Origin: Granulicella sibirica
GTDB taxonomy: Bacteria > Acidobacteriota > Terriglobia > Terriglobales > Acidobacteriaceae
Assembly (NCBI RefSeq): GCF_004115155.1
Contig: NZ_RDSM01000001.1
Location: 310,001-374,000 of the forward strand
Direction: 5' to 3'
DNA: 64,000 nt
In this document: positions 8,619 to 17,475 of the stretch, in pieces
Position numbering within the stretch: the stretch's first letter is position 1
Layout: each line of letters starts with the position of its first letter
Program-made: the position numbers and the translations under genes
Notes under the pieces: model-generated
Told to the model about the DNA's origin: nothing
Database searches by the model: none
Seen by the model: the letters and a program-made list of their open reading frames with translations, nothing else

Positions 8619-9530
8619 TCAGCCTTTGCGAAGGCGGGCGAGGTCCCGGAGGTATTCTTTCAGGGGACGCGCCGGTCTTCCCCAGAAGACCTGTCCCGGA
8701 CCCTTCATCTTCTTTCCACTGAGCACACCGGCGCCCCCACCGAGGATGACGCCTGCACCGACCGTCGCGTGCTCGCCGATGCCGACCTGGCCCCCGAGAA
8801 TAGCGCCGTCCTCTACGATGCTTGAGCCTGATATGCCGGTCTGCGCGGCGATGATGACGTTTTCGCCGATGACGCAGTTGTGCCCGATGTGGACGAGGTT
8901 GTCGATCTTCGTCCCCGAGCCTATCCGCGTCTCGCCCAGGGCACCGCGGTCGATCGTGGTATTCGCTCCGATCTCGACATCGTCTCCGATGACCAGACTT
9001 CCCTGCTGCGGGAAGAGTAGATAGCGTCCCGTTTCGGCGTTCCTTGCGTAGCCGAATCCTGTTGAACCGAGCACGGCTCCTGCCTGCACGACCACGCGGC
9101 TGCCGAGGCGCGTTCGGGGATAAAGGGTCACTCGCGCCACCAGCTCCACGTCATCTCCGAGAATGACGTCCTCTCCGATGACGCAGCCGGGCCCTATTTG
9201 GCAACCCGTGCCCATGGCGACTCCGTCTGCGATCACCGCTGAAGGGTGGATCTCGCTCTGTGTCGGGCGCGCGCGAAGCCGGTCTCCAGCCTCTGCGAAC
9301 GAGTAACGCGGATCACGCACGTAGGCTACTCGCTGGTCAGCCACGCCTTCGAGTTTTCTGGGGGCCAGGATTGCGCCTGCCGCTGATTCGAGGGCCGCGC
9401 TCAGTGTGTCAGCGTCGGTCGCGAAGACAACCGAGGCCGCATCGGCATCCTTCATTCCTGAGACACGGAGGATCTCGACTTCGCCCGCATTTCCTATCTG
9501 TTCGGCAGGCAGCAAATCGCGAAGCTTCAT
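8619..9530 (-). CDS. lpxD: UDP-3-O-acylglucosamine N-acyltransferase
   Basis: 303 aa from ATG 9530. The N-terminal uridine-binding domain (about residues 1-95) is followed by a left-handed parallel beta-helix of hexapeptide repeats, for example from [11 protein letters not shown] onward. GSTGFGYA (about 160), the GANTTIDRG segment and [24 protein letters not shown] (about 215-240, with the catalytic His of the HIGHNC motif) are diagnostic. It N-acylates UDP-3-O-acyl-GlcN in lipid A synthesis. Its ATG overlaps the stop of the lpxL-type gene (ATGA), so the two are co-translated. The start at 9530 is chosen because of this overlap and the MKLRDLL N-terminus; an upstream in-frame start would lie inside the neighbour. 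Confidence 0.95.
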   Translation of the reverse strand: MKLRDLLPAEQIGNAGEVEILRVSGMKDADAASVVFATDADTLSAALESAAGAILAPRKLEGVADQRVAYVRDPRYSFAEAGDRLRARPTQSEIHPSAVIADGVAMGTGCQIGPGCVIGEDVILGDDVELVARVTLYPRTRLGSRVVVQAGAVLGSTGFGYARNAETGRYLLFPQQGSLVIGDDVEIGANTTIDRGALGETRIGSGTKIDNLVHIGHNCVIGENVIIAAQTGISGSSIVEDGAILGGQVGIGEHATVGAGVILGGGAGVLSGKKMKGPGQVFWGRPARPLKEYLRDLARLRKG

Positions 9531-10474
9531 CTCTGGTAGATCCCCTTTTCGCCCTCGGGCCGTGTCTTCCAGCGGCGGTGCATCCAGAGCCACTGCTCCG
9601 GGTATGCCCGAATATACTTTTCCAGCACGGCGGTGAACATGGCCGTATTTGTGAGGGCATCGGCTTCGGAGTCGCCGGTTTTTACGAGGTCCAGCTCTTC
9701 GCCAAAGTGCAGCACGTATCTCCGCTCAGACTTCTCCCACAGAAGAAAGCCTGGGAGAACCGCTGCACCCGTTCTCTCCGCAATGCGCGGCACGCCGGAC
9801 GCAGTGCATGCGGGAACGCCAAAAAACGGGACAAAGACACCCTGCGGCGGAGTCATATTGGTATCCATCAACACACCAACTGTCCTTCCGGCACGCATCG
9901 AGGCGATGAGGCCACGAGCGAAATCGTCTTTGTGGAGGACACGGTTGCCATGCTCGCAACGGATTCCATTGACGAAGTCGTCGACGAGGGGATTATCGAG
10001 ACGGCGGATGACGATGTCCATGGGATTGCCCATCAGCGAGTGATAGAAACTGGAGAGTTCCCATGCGCCTAGATGGCCAGTCAACACGAACACGCCCTTG
10101 CCACGGGCGAGCGCTCGGCTGAAGTTCTCGAAGCCTTCATACCGGATGAACTTCTCGACCGTTTTGTGCCCGTACTGTGGCATATGACAGAACTCCGCGA
10201 TCTGGTATCCCAGGTTGCGGTATGTCTGCCGCAGGATCTCTTCGCGCTCTGCCCCAGTCTTCTCGGGAAACGCCATGGCGAGATTCTGCTGCCCTACTGC
10301 CCTCAGGCGCGGAACGATCCGGTAGGCGATCCACCCGATGCCTGCCCCGACCTGTCTTGCTACCGCACGTGGCATGGCTGCCAGGAGTTCGACGAAGCAG
10401 CGAAGCAGCAGGTATTCCAACCTGTGCTTCACGGTAATCGTTGGAGCTCCCTGCTCCTGCTCGTTCAAACTCAC
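9527..10474 (-). CDS. Lipid A biosynthesis (late) acyltransferase, LpxL/HtrB family
   Basis: About 315 aa from GTG 10474; GTG 10432 is an alternative. The catalytic H-x4-D/E motif appears as TGHLGAWE near residue 130, followed by [13 protein letters not shown] and later [23 protein letters not shown], which is the typical LpxL/HtrB core. The C-terminus [15 protein letters not shown] is the family's terminal signature. An N-terminal hydrophobic/amphipathic helix attaches it to the inner membrane. It adds a secondary acyl chain to lipid A. An upstream TTG at 10558 is rejected because it falls inside the terminator of the preceding gene. Followed by lpxD with an ATGA overlap. Confidence 0.9.
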   Translation of the reverse strand: MSLNEQEQGAPTITVKHRLEYLLLRCFVELLAAMPRAVARQVGAGIGWIAYRIVPRLRAVGQQNLAMAFPEKTGAEREEILRQTYRNLGYQIAEFCHMPQYGHKTVEKFIRYEGFENFSRALARGKGVFVLTGHLGAWELSSFYHSLMGNPMDIVIRRLDNPLVDDFVNGIRCEHGNRVLHKDDFARGLIASMRAGRTVGVLMDTNMTPPQGVFVPFFGVPACTASGVPRIAERTGAAVLPGFLLWEKSERRYVLHFGEELDLVKTGDSEADALTNTAMFTAVLEKYIRAYPEQWLWMHRRWKTRPEGEKGIYQR

Positions 10475-10524
10475 AGTCCCAGTGTAACTGGCGGGTGGTA
10501 GGTGTCTGCTCGCTTCACTCTGTA

Positions 10525-10559
10525 GCAAAAGGTTGGGGCGACCCGAAGGCCGCCCCAAC
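10525..10559 (-). terminator. Intrinsic terminator of the SYLF gene
   Basis: On the minus strand, GTTGGGGCG (10559-10551) pairs with CGCCCCAAC (10540-10532) around a 10-base loop and is followed by CTTTTGC. It lies 20 bases downstream of the SYLF stop. Confidence 0.8.
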
Positions 10560-10578
10560 GTTTTCCTATCCGTGAAAC

Positions 10579-11277
10579 TTAGTGGTTGTCGCGTGAGACG
10601 ACGAAGTACTTCGCTACGGTGCGAACGAAGCCGCGAGCCTCGGGAGGCGTCGGCTGATTGCCCTTCAGCACTTCGGTGTAAGGAACGTTGCCGCCATAGA
10701 CTGTGCGGGTATCATCCTCATTCTGCGAGAGGACCGTGCCGTCCAGATCAAGACCGGCAAAGAGGCCTTTTGAACGCGAGTAGGTGAGGAACTCGGCGTT
10801 GAGCTTCCAATCCGTTCCGGCCTGTGCGTTACGGCCAACCGGGCCGGCGGAAGCGGCGGCGTCCGCGCCGAGCTTGAACTTGTTCTTCAGCATGTCCTGC
10901 AGGCCATTCTGGTTCATTGCGATCAGCACGAGGTCAGTCGACTGTCCGCCGATCTGGAAACCGAAGCTTCCGCCCGTAAGCTGAACGAACACCGGTGCGC
11001 TCCAACCCTTCGGGGTGCGGCAGGTAGCAGCGCCCTGGCCGTACTGAGCGCCGACCACAAAGGCACCCTTCTTGAAGCTTGGAATTACGACGACGCACGA
11101 TGCGCCTGCAAGGATCGACTGCGGAATGCCCTTATCGGGAGTCGCCATGATCTCGTTAATCACGGCAGACGCGTTGGTCAACCGCTCATCCAACTTCGCC
11201 TTGTCCGTGGCTGCAAACGACGTCAGTGAGGTGGCCGCCATCGCCATTGCGCATACAAATCCAGTAACCTTCGTCAT
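10579..11277 (-). CDS. Secreted SYLF-domain (Ysc84/BPFL) lipid-binding protein
   Basis: 232 aa from ATG 11277, which has AAAGG eight bases upstream. N-terminal signal peptide: MTK then a hydrophobic Ala-rich core ending SFA-A near residue 22. The SYLF domain covers most of the rest: ASAVINEIMATPDKGIPQSIL, CVVVIPSFKKGAFVVGAQYGQG, FVQLTGGSFGFQIGGQSTDLVLIAMN and the FKLGADAAASAGPVGR segment. SYLF domains bind phosphoinositides in eukaryotes; the bacterial role is unknown, probably periplasmic. It is a single-gene unit bounded by a terminator on each side. Confidence 0.9.
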   Translation of the reverse strand: MTKVTGFVCAMAMAATSLTSFAATDKAKLDERLTNASAVINEIMATPDKGIPQSILAGASCVVVIPSFKKGAFVVGAQYGQGAATCRTPKGWSAPVFVQLTGGSFGFQIGGQSTDLVLIAMNQNGLQDMLKNKFKLGADAAASAGPVGRNAQAGTDWKLNAEFLTYSRSKGLFAGLDLDGTVLSQNEDDTRTVYGGNVPYTEVLKGNQPTPPEARGFVRTVAKYFVVSRDNH

Positions 11278-11395
11278 TTTCTTACCTTTCAAAGTCAATC
11301 TTTAGATCGCGGTCCAAATGGCCCAGTGTCTATTGGGGTACGATGGCGTGCCCACCCCTGTGGTTGCATTGACTTCCAATGGAATCAAAATGGAC

Positions 11396-11449
11396 GAAAA
11401 AATAGGGACTGTGAGTGAACCCGGTCGCCCGGCTCCTCTCACAGTCCCT
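11396..11449 (-). terminator. Intrinsic terminator downstream of the LuxR-type regulator
   Basis: On the minus strand, AGGGACTGTGAG (11449-11438) and CTCACAGTCCCT (11415-11404) form a perfect 12-bp stem, with a G+C-rich inner loop that can itself fold, followed by ATTTTTT. It lies about 110 bases after the regulator's stop. It could also act as an attenuator upstream of the SYLF gene. Confidence 0.8.
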
Positions 11450-11559
11450 CTCCCAGGTCTGTGTTGCGTAGAGTTACTTTCTCGTGCCTTCGGATAGTTC
11501 ACAAGAGTACGTAGGTCTAGCGACTTAGGTAATCTACCCATTTACTTATTAGTAAACAG

Positions 11560-12264
11560 CTAAGCGCTTCTCGCGAGATCGGGATGGTGCCGCAGAGCTT
11601 CGACCGTCAGCCCGATCCGATTCTTCGCTCCGACCTTTCTCATGAGGCGGCCAAGGTGCGCCTTGACGGTGCTTTCATCGATGTTGAGAGCCTCGGCGAT
11701 CTCCCGGTTTCCCAACCCCGTCACCAAGAGGCGAAGCACCTGCAACTCTCGTTCCGTGAAGGATACCGAGGTTGTTCCCGCGGCCTGATCGAGCTTAGAA
11801 GCATCCAGCAGACGTGAGAGCACCTTGCGCGGAGCCCAGATCGAGCCGTCATACACGACCTCAAGCGCAAGCCGGATCTCGGTTTCATCCGCTGTCTGGG
11901 GCAGGTACCCCTTGGCTCCCGCTCCGATGACCTGCTGAATGTACTCCTGGTCCTTCGAGTCGCCGATGACGATGACGCGCACATGCGGCCGAACCCGGCT
12001 GAAGGTCGCCACGAGTTCCATGAGGTGCTGCGTGCAGCTCGCATCGATGAGTACGACGCGGAGGTCCACGTCGTTCAAGACACCTGGGACCGAGAGTGGA
12101 ATGACCTCGCCGCCGGCGAGCCGCCCGGTGGTGTTGGCGCGCATGATGGCCTGCAGCCCCATGATGCGCATGGGGTCTGTCGCCACCAGCCCGACCCGAA
12201 CGGGCGTTGCCGGTGACTTCGACACGGAATCGTCTGGAGAAAAGCCTTTGCCCGCGTCCGTCAT
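11560..12264 (-). CDS. LuxR/NarL-family DNA-binding response regulator with degenerate receiver
   Basis: 234 aa. Residues about 22-145 are a receiver-like domain: VRVGLVATDPMRIMG at its start, a candidate phospho-Asp in VVLIDAS (about residue 73), and GAKGYLPQ near 118 where receivers normally have Lys. Residues about 168-228 are the GerE/LuxR helix-turn-helix (SFTERELQVLRLLVTG, then NREIAEALNIDESTVKAHL). The acidic pair is reduced to one Asp and the conserved Lys is Gln, so phosphorylation-driven switching is doubtful. No histidine kinase is adjacent. ATG 12264. The gene is followed by a strong terminator. Targets are unknown. Confidence 0.88.
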   Translation of the reverse strand: MTDAGKGFSPDDSVSKSPATPVRVGLVATDPMRIMGLQAIMRANTTGRLAGGEVIPLSVPGVLNDVDLRVVLIDASCTQHLMELVATFSRVRPHVRVIVIGDSKDQEYIQQVIGAGAKGYLPQTADETEIRLALEVVYDGSIWAPRKVLSRLLDASKLDQAAGTTSVSFTERELQVLRLLVTGLGNREIAEALNIDESTVKAHLGRLMRKVGAKNRIGLTVEALRHHPDLARSA

Positions 12265-12359
12265 AGCTTCCAGAGACCTGGCACCCGTCCTGCAAGTTCG
12301 ACATGGTGAAGCGCTACGTTTGTTTCGAGCCCAGAGGACCGCGGACGCTTAAGACGCCG

Positions 12360-12914
12360 TTAGAGCATAGGCAGGACGATTCCCTGCTGATGCTGGTACT
12401 TGCCCTTGCGATCCGCGTAGCTGACCTCGCACACTTCGTCCGATTGGAAGAAGAGTATCTGGCAAAGCCCTTCGTTCGCGTAAATTCTCGCGGGCAATGG
12501 AGTCGTGTTCGAGATTTCGAGCGTTACGAAGCCTTCCCACTCGGGCTCAAACGGCGTGACGTTCACGATGATTCCGCAGCGCGCATAGGTTGACTTGCCG
12601 ACGCAGATCGTCAGGACGTCGCGTGGAATCTTGAAGTATTCGATGGAGCGAGCCAGGGCGAACGAGTTCGGCGGAACGATGACGCTCGGGGCCTGCACCG
12701 TGACGAACGAGCGTTCGTCGAAGGCTTTCGGGTCGATGATGGCGCTATTGACGTTGGTAAAGATCTTGAACTCGTCCGAGACGCGCAGATCGTAGCCGTA
12801 CGAGGACAGCCCATACGAGATGACTCCATCGCGCACCTGCTTCTCGCTGAACGGCGCGATCATCCCGTGTTCCAAGGCTTGTTCCCGTATCCAACGATCG
12901 CTCTTGATTGCCAT
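12360..12914 (-). CDS. dcd: dCTP deaminase
   Basis: 184 aa. The Dcd active-site block [23 protein letters not shown] is split here around residues 110-132, followed by [25 protein letters not shown]; the catalytic Glu lies in the [11 protein letters not shown] region. It deaminates dCTP to dUTP, feeding dTMP synthesis. The N-terminus SDRWIREQA and the start ATG 12914 (GTGGAGCAAG upstream) are normal for the family. It is divergent from the HU gene. Whether it is the mono- or bifunctional (dUTPase) type cannot be told with certainty from the sequence. Confidence 0.95.
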   Translation of the reverse strand: MAIKSDRWIREQALEHGMIAPFSEKQVRDGVISYGLSSYGYDLRVSDEFKIFTNVNSAIIDPKAFDERSFVTVQAPSVIVPPNSFALARSIEYFKIPRDVLTICVGKSTYARCGIIVNVTPFEPEWEGFVTLEISNTTPLPARIYANEGLCQILFFQSDEVCEVSYADRKGKYQHQQGIVLPML

Positions 12915-12988
12915 CTTGCTCCACTTCCTCCAAGGTCCGGAACCGCATTCAGGACGCCAGCCTCGATACTAAGGCACGGGGTTTTGCA

Positions 12989-13017
12989 TTGACAATCAGG
13001 GCTTGCCTTCCTAACAT
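12989..13017 (+). promoter_or_regulatory. Sigma-70 promoter for the HU gene
   Basis: TTGACA (12989-12994, perfect -35 consensus), 17-base spacer, TAACAT (13012-13017, 4 of 6 to the -10 consensus). It predicts a start near 13024 and a leader of about 60 bases before GTG 13085. Confidence 0.7.
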
Positions 13018-13084
13018 CGGGACAGTAGGCACCTCCGATCCCCAAGGCTTCGCCGGGACATGCCGCCTCCAGAGGACGATCACC

Positions 13085-13354
13085 GTGATCAAGCAGGATC
13101 TAGTACAGCGGATCGTCGAGCGCACCGGCCTTCCGAGAACGAAAGCCGAAGCCTCCGTCGATGCCATCTTCGATTGTATGAAACAGAGCATGCTCAGCGG
13201 CGATCGAATCGAGCTTCGCGGCTTCGGTGTGTTCACGGTGAAGCCGCGGAAGACGGGCATCGGCCGCAATCCCCGCACAGGCGCTGAAGTCAGCATTATT
13301 CCCGGCAAAGCCGTTCGCTTCAAGCCAGGGAAAGAGCTTCACCTGCTCGACTAA
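13085..13354 (+). CDS. HU/IHF-family DNA-binding protein
   Basis: 89 aa from GTG 13085, with AGAGGA eight bases upstream. The whole length is the HU fold: LVQRIVERTGLPRTKAEASVDAIFD forms the dimerisation helices; the GDRIELRGFGVFTVKPRK strand pair and the DNA-embracing arm with GRNPRTG follow; PGKAVRFKPGKEL closes the fold. It is a small nucleoid protein that bends DNA. The upstream extension readable in the same frame (from 12908) is rejected, because it contains the promoter and has no homology. A TTGACA-type promoter lies 90 bases before the start. Confidence 0.93.
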   Translation: MIKQDLVQRIVERTGLPRTKAEASVDAIFDCMKQSMLSGDRIELRGFGVFTVKPRKTGIGRNPRTGAEVSIIPGKAVRFKPGKELHLLD

Positions 13355-13381
13355 GCCAGCTCCCAAGAGGTTTAAATCAGG

Positions 13382-14389
13382 ATGGCGTCCGCCGACCGGC
13401 TCCCGGTCTCCCTCAATTCGCACGAGGACGGGCCGTCCGAGCCGGACGCTCATTCGCCTCCGCATCAGGAACGCTGGCGCGACCGGCTATGGCTTCACGT
13501 TGTGCTTTTTCTCCTGACCGTGCTCTCCACCACCGTGGTCGGCATGCGCTACATGGAGAACTTCCTTACCGACCAGGTTCCCCTTTCTTCCGACGCGGAT
13601 GTCTTTCCGTATGCCTGGGTGTGGCATCATCGCGCCGCGTTTGCCACGGGTCTTCCATTTTCGCTGACCGTGCTGGCGATTCTCGTTGCCCATGAGTTCG
13701 GCCACTTCTTTTCCTGCCGGCTCTACAAGGTGCAGGTGACGCTTCCCTACTTCCTGCCTGCGCCGACGCTCAGCGGCACCGCAGGAGCCATCCTCCGCAT
13801 TCGTGGGCGCGTTCGGACGCGATCGGCGATGGCCGTGATTGCCGCCGCAGGACCCATTGCCGGGTTCCTTGTCGCGATCATTGCGGTCGCTGTCGGGCTT
13901 GTCCTCTCGAAGTCGACTCCCGCTCCCGTGCCCCAGGTGATTCAGTTCCAGCCACTCCTGCTGCACCTTGTGGACGCATTGCTGCGAGTCTTTCGTCCTG
14001 AGACAGCTGCGCTGGATCGCATTATTCCTCACCCCGTGCTCGTCGCAAGCTGGGTGGGCCTGCTGATCACCTCGCTCAATCTGGTTCCGGCCGGCCAGCT
14101 TGACGGCGGTCACATCCTCTATGCTCTCTATCCCCGCGCCCACCGCGCGACTTCCTTCGTGACAATCGTACTACTCGCGATCCTGGGGACGTTCGCGTGG
14201 GTCGGATGGTTTGCCTGGGCGATCGTACTGGTGATTCCCGGCTTGAAGCATCCGCGGCTTAAGGAAGATCCTCCCCTGCATCCGTGGCAACGTGCCCTGC
14301 TTCCGATCTGCCTTGTCATCCTGATCCTGAGCGGAACCTTGAGCCCATTTGCCGGAACCAGTCTTCTTCAGATCGTCACTCACCACTGA
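13382..14389 (+). CDS. Site-2 protease family (M50) membrane metalloprotease
   Basis: 335 aa with several membrane helices. The zinc-binding HEFGH lies in LVAHEFGHFFSC (about residue 104). The second motif, NLVPAGQLDGGHILYAL (about residues 225-241), supplies the third ligand Asp. FLPAPTLSGTAGAILRIRG between them is typical of the plant EGY1-like or bacterial S2P subgroup. Such proteases cleave membrane-bound substrates within the bilayer, often anti-sigma factors; the substrate here is unknown. It begins 27 bases after the HU gene and probably shares its promoter. Confidence 0.88.
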   Translation: MASADRLPVSLNSHEDGPSEPDAHSPPHQERWRDRLWLHVVLFLLTVLSTTVVGMRYMENFLTDQVPLSSDADVFPYAWVWHHRAAFATGLPFSLTVLAILVAHEFGHFFSCRLYKVQVTLPYFLPAPTLSGTAGAILRIRGRVRTRSAMAVIAAAGPIAGFLVAIIAVAVGLVLSKSTPAPVPQVIQFQPLLLHLVDALLRVFRPETAALDRIIPHPVLVASWVGLLITSLNLVPAGQLDGGHILYALYPRAHRATSFVTIVLLAILGTFAWVGWFAWAIVLVIPGLKHPRLKEDPPLHPWQRALLPICLVILILSGTLSPFAGTSLLQIVTHH

Positions 14390-14400
14390 CGCCTGTGTTG

Positions 14401-16917
14401 TTACATCAGGTGTACGGCGTCCACATCGATGACGAGGCCCTTGCGCGGAATCCCCTCGGCCTCCGCGAAGGCCAGCATTGCCCGCAGCACCTCTTGCAGC
14501 ACTTGCCTCTTCTCCGCCTTCAGGACAAAGTGATACCGGTAGATTCGCTTGAGGCGGACGATGGGAGCAGCCGCCGGGCCAAGCACACGCACCTTCTCCA
14601 TCGCGCGCTTCTGCAGCCAGCGACCGAGCACTCCGGACCAGCCTGTCGCTTCTTCAAGCTTGTCGCTCTGGATGACCACATTTGCCAGGACGGCGAAGGG
14701 AGGATAGTGCATCCAACGCCGATAGTTCATCTCCTTGGCGACGAAGCCCGGGTAGTCGTGCTTTGCCGCGAAGGTGATCGCGTAGTGGTCCGGATGGTAG
14801 GTTTGCACGACAACTTTCCCTGGGAGATCTCCGCGGCCCGCCCGGCCTGAGACCTGGGTGAGGAGTTGGAAGACGCGCTCCGCGGCGCGGAAGTCGGGCA
14901 GGCCCAAGGCGAAGTCCGCGCCCACTACCCCGACCAGCGTGACCCCGTGGATGTCATGACCCTTGGCGATCATCTGCGTCCCGACGAGGAGATTGATCTC
15001 ACCGGCGTGAAGGCGCGTCAGGAGGCGCTCCATGTCGGAGCGCCCACGTACCGTATCGCGATCCATCCTTCCGATCCGTGCGCTGGGGAAGAGCTCCTGC
15101 AGCCTCTCCTCGCCCTGCTGCGATCCCGCGCCAAGATAATACAGGTGCTCGCTCTCGCACTTTGGGCAGACCTTCGGGACTGTTCGGCGAAAACCGCAGT
15201 AGTGGCACTCCAACCTCTGCCCAACGGGGGCGCGTCCGTCCGTTCCCTCGACAGGCTTGTGATACGTCATCGAGATGGCGCAGTTCTCGCACTCGATCTT
15301 CTCGCCGCAGCTTCGGCACATCACCACGAAGGAGTATCCGCGGCGGTTGAGCAGGATGATGACCTGTTCGCCGCGATCAAGCGTGGCCTGGGTCTCCTCG
15401 ATGAGCTTGCGCGAGAAGACCTCTTCCTTGCCGACCGCCTGAAACTCGGCTCGCATGTCGATGAGTTCGACTTCAGGAAGCGGCCGGTTCGCAACCCGCT
15501 CGCGCATCTCCACACGCGCATAGCGGCCGCGATCGGCGTTAGCCCAGCTCTCGAGGGAGGGCGTCGCCGAACCGAGCACCACTACGGCGTCGTTGAGCTT
15601 TGCGCGCATGACCGCGACGTCGCGGCCATGATAGCGGGGCGTCTCCTCCTGCTTGTAGCTGGAGTCGTGCTCCTCGTCGACGATGATGATGCCAAGATCA
15701 ACCACCGGGGCGAAGACCGCCGAACGCGTTCCGACGACAACCCGCGCCTCGCCACGGCGGATTCTATGCCACTGCTCAGCGCGCTCGTCGGGTGTGAGTT
15801 GCGAGTGCAGAAGCGCCACCTCGCTCCCGAACGCTGCAACCATCTGTCCCGTCATCGCCGGGGTCAGGCCGATCTCGGGAACGAGCAAGAGAGCGCTCTT
15901 TCCCCTCTCGAGGGCTCGGCGCATCGCCGCGAAGTAGACCGCCGTCTTCCCCGAGCCCGTGACGCCATAGAGGAGATGCGGCGCAAAGACTCCACGGTCG
16001 AGGGCGACTGCGATCGTTCCGAGCGCTTCCATCTGCGTCTCGTTGAGGGCGTGTTCGTGGGCATGCTTCTTTCCGTGGGTGCTGACGCTGCCCATGTCGA
16101 AGGCTTGCGCTACGTCTTCCAGGCCGACCAAGCCGCGCTTTACCAGCGTCGCCAGCGTCGAGTCGGGGATACCCGTGTCCCGCAGCGACTCCCGCAGATC
16201 CCTCACCCGCATGCGGCCACCGACGGCGGCCAGTTCAGCCATGACGGCGAGCTGATTCTCATTCAGCCGCGGTAGACGTCCTCCGCCTTGCTCGCCGCCT
16301 CCCTCCACCAGGACGGCAACCCTCTCGGAACGGCGTGCGTCGCGCTCCTCCGCGACGGCCTCCTTCACCAGCCACTTCTTCCGCACCATCGCGTCGAGCA
16401 TGGCCTTGTTCGCCTGTGTCGCAGACCGCAGCGCTGAAGCCTTCGCGCTTTCTCCGCTTTCGAGATAGTTCAGGACGGCATATTCGCGATTCTGCTCCTC
16501 CGGAGTGAGCCTTGAACGCCGCGAGGATCCCTTGGCCGCGCCCTCGTACAGGACGCGCCGCCCGGCCTCTCCAATGCGGTAGACGAACTGCCGCTTCACC
16601 TCGGCGCTCAAAGGAAGCATTCCCCGAAGGACCTCGCCGAGCGGAGCGACGTAGTACTGGGCGATCCACAGGGCGAGCTTCGTCAACTCGTCGGGGAGAA
16701 GCGCTACTTCATCCAGCACCGCCTGCACCGGCTTCGCCTCGACACCCTCCGGAAGAGGCTCATCGTGGAGACGAACCACGACTCCCATCAGCCTCTGTCC
16801 GCTGAACGGCACAAGTACGCGCGCACCCACGACTGGCATGGTGCCGATTCCATTCGCATAGGTGAAGGTGCGGTCGAGCGGCACAGGAAGCGCCACGTCG
16901 CAGTACAAAGCCATCAT
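14401..16917 (-). CDS. priA: Primosomal replication restart helicase PriA
   Basis: 838 aa. The N-terminal 3'-DNA-binding domain (about residues 1-110) starts YCDVALPVPLDRTFTY. The helicase core has Walker A GVTGSGKT (about 315) and DEEHDSSYKQ (about 415), plus VVGTRSAVFAP and GSATPSLES. The zinc-binding domain has eight Cys in pairs (CRSCGEKIECENC, then CHYCGF and CPKC). PriA loads the replisome at repaired forks. Start ATG 16917; a second ATG follows directly. It is transcribed divergently from the GNAT gene. Confidence 0.96.
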   Translation of the reverse strand: MMALYCDVALPVPLDRTFTYANGIGTMPVVGARVLVPFSGQRLMGVVVRLHDEPLPEGVEAKPVQAVLDEVALLPDELTKLALWIAQYYVAPLGEVLRGMLPLSAEVKRQFVYRIGEAGRRVLYEGAAKGSSRRSRLTPEEQNREYAVLNYLESGESAKASALRSATQANKAMLDAMVRKKWLVKEAVAEERDARRSERVAVLVEGGGEQGGGRLPRLNENQLAVMAELAAVGGRMRVRDLRESLRDTGIPDSTLATLVKRGLVGLEDVAQAFDMGSVSTHGKKHAHEHALNETQMEALGTIAVALDRGVFAPHLLYGVTGSGKTAVYFAAMRRALERGKSALLLVPEIGLTPAMTGQMVAAFGSEVALLHSQLTPDERAEQWHRIRRGEARVVVGTRSAVFAPVVDLGIIIVDEEHDSSYKQEETPRYHGRDVAVMRAKLNDAVVVLGSATPSLESWANADRGRYARVEMRERVANRPLPEVELIDMRAEFQAVGKEEVFSRKLIEETQATLDRGEQVIILLNRRGYSFVVMCRSCGEKIECENCAISMTYHKPVEGTDGRAPVGQRLECHYCGFRRTVPKVCPKCESEHLYYLGAGSQQGEERLQELFPSARIGRMDRDTVRGRSDMERLLTRLHAGEINLLVGTQMIAKGHDIHGVTLVGVVGADFALGLPDFRAAERVFQLLTQVSGRAGRGDLPGKVVVQTYHPDHYAITFAAKHDYPGFVAKEMNYRRWMHYPPFAVLANVVIQSDKLEEATGWSGVLGRWLQKRAMEKVRVLGPAAAPIVRLKRIYRYHFVLKAEKRQVLQEVLRAMLAFAEAEGIPRKGLVIDVDAVHLM

Positions 16918-16998
16918 TCCAGCTTAGCTGCTCGCCAACCATCCGGGAAACGGCGCGGCCGTCCTAGAATCAGGCGAGCTGTTCTCACCGGGGAGATT

Positions 16999-17475
16999 GT
17001 GATCGACCTCACCTATCGCACCGCCAGACCGAGCGACATCGCAGGCATGGCGAGTCTTCGCGCCCAGACGTGGGGCACGGAGGACTACTGGCAATCCCGC
17101 ATTCGCGGCTACATGGATGGGACGATCAATCCGCAACACGCCTTACCTAGCCGAACGCTCTTCGTGGCTATGGTGGGGGACGAGGTCATCGGCCTGATCG
17201 GCGGGCACCTCACCCAGCGCTTCGACTGCGAGGGAGAGTTGGAATGGATCGATGTCGCCCCTGCCCATCGCGGGTCGGGTGTGGCCTCTGCGCTCTTTCT
17301 TGAACTAGGTGAGTGGTTCGTTCGGCAGGACGCGAAGCGGGTCTGTGTCAACGTGGAGCCTACTAACCACGCGGCTCTCCGGTTCTACAGGAAGCATGGT
17401 TCCGAGACTCTCAACGAGCATTGGCAGGTCTGGCCCGACATCGGCGCAAGCCTATCCGCGCTGCGGCCCCTTTAG
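16999..17475 (+). CDS. GNAT family N-acetyltransferase
   Basis: 158 aa from GTG 16999, the normal size of a single GNAT domain. The acetyl-CoA-binding motif A is HRGSGVASALFLELGEW (about residues 93-109), preceded by ELEWIDVAP. The C-terminal NVEPTNHAALRFYRKHGSE segment (about 118-136) is the usual motif B region. The GGGGAG ribosome site is only three bases from the GTG, a tight spacing. The substrate cannot be inferred. Its 3' end overlaps the convergent uracil-DNA glycosylase gene by 24 bases. Confidence 0.85.
   Translation: MIDLTYRTARPSDIAGMASLRAQTWGTEDYWQSRIRGYMDGTINPQHALPSRTLFVAMVGDEVIGLIGGHLTQRFDCEGELEWIDVAPAHRGSGVASALFLELGEWFVRQDAKRVCVNVEPTNHAALRFYRKHGSETLNEHWQVWPDIGASLSALRPL

Noticed and set aside
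10475..10558. Longer lpxL start at TTG 10558
   Set aside because: The extension would be encoded inside the terminator of the SYLF gene and has no family match.
11302..11541. 79-codon minus-strand frame between the regulator and SYLF genes
   Set aside because: It spans the terminator hairpin and shows no homology or ribosome site.
14866..16275. 469-codon plus-strand frame opposite priA
   Set aside because: Antisense to a certain priA gene; no domain or ribosome site.
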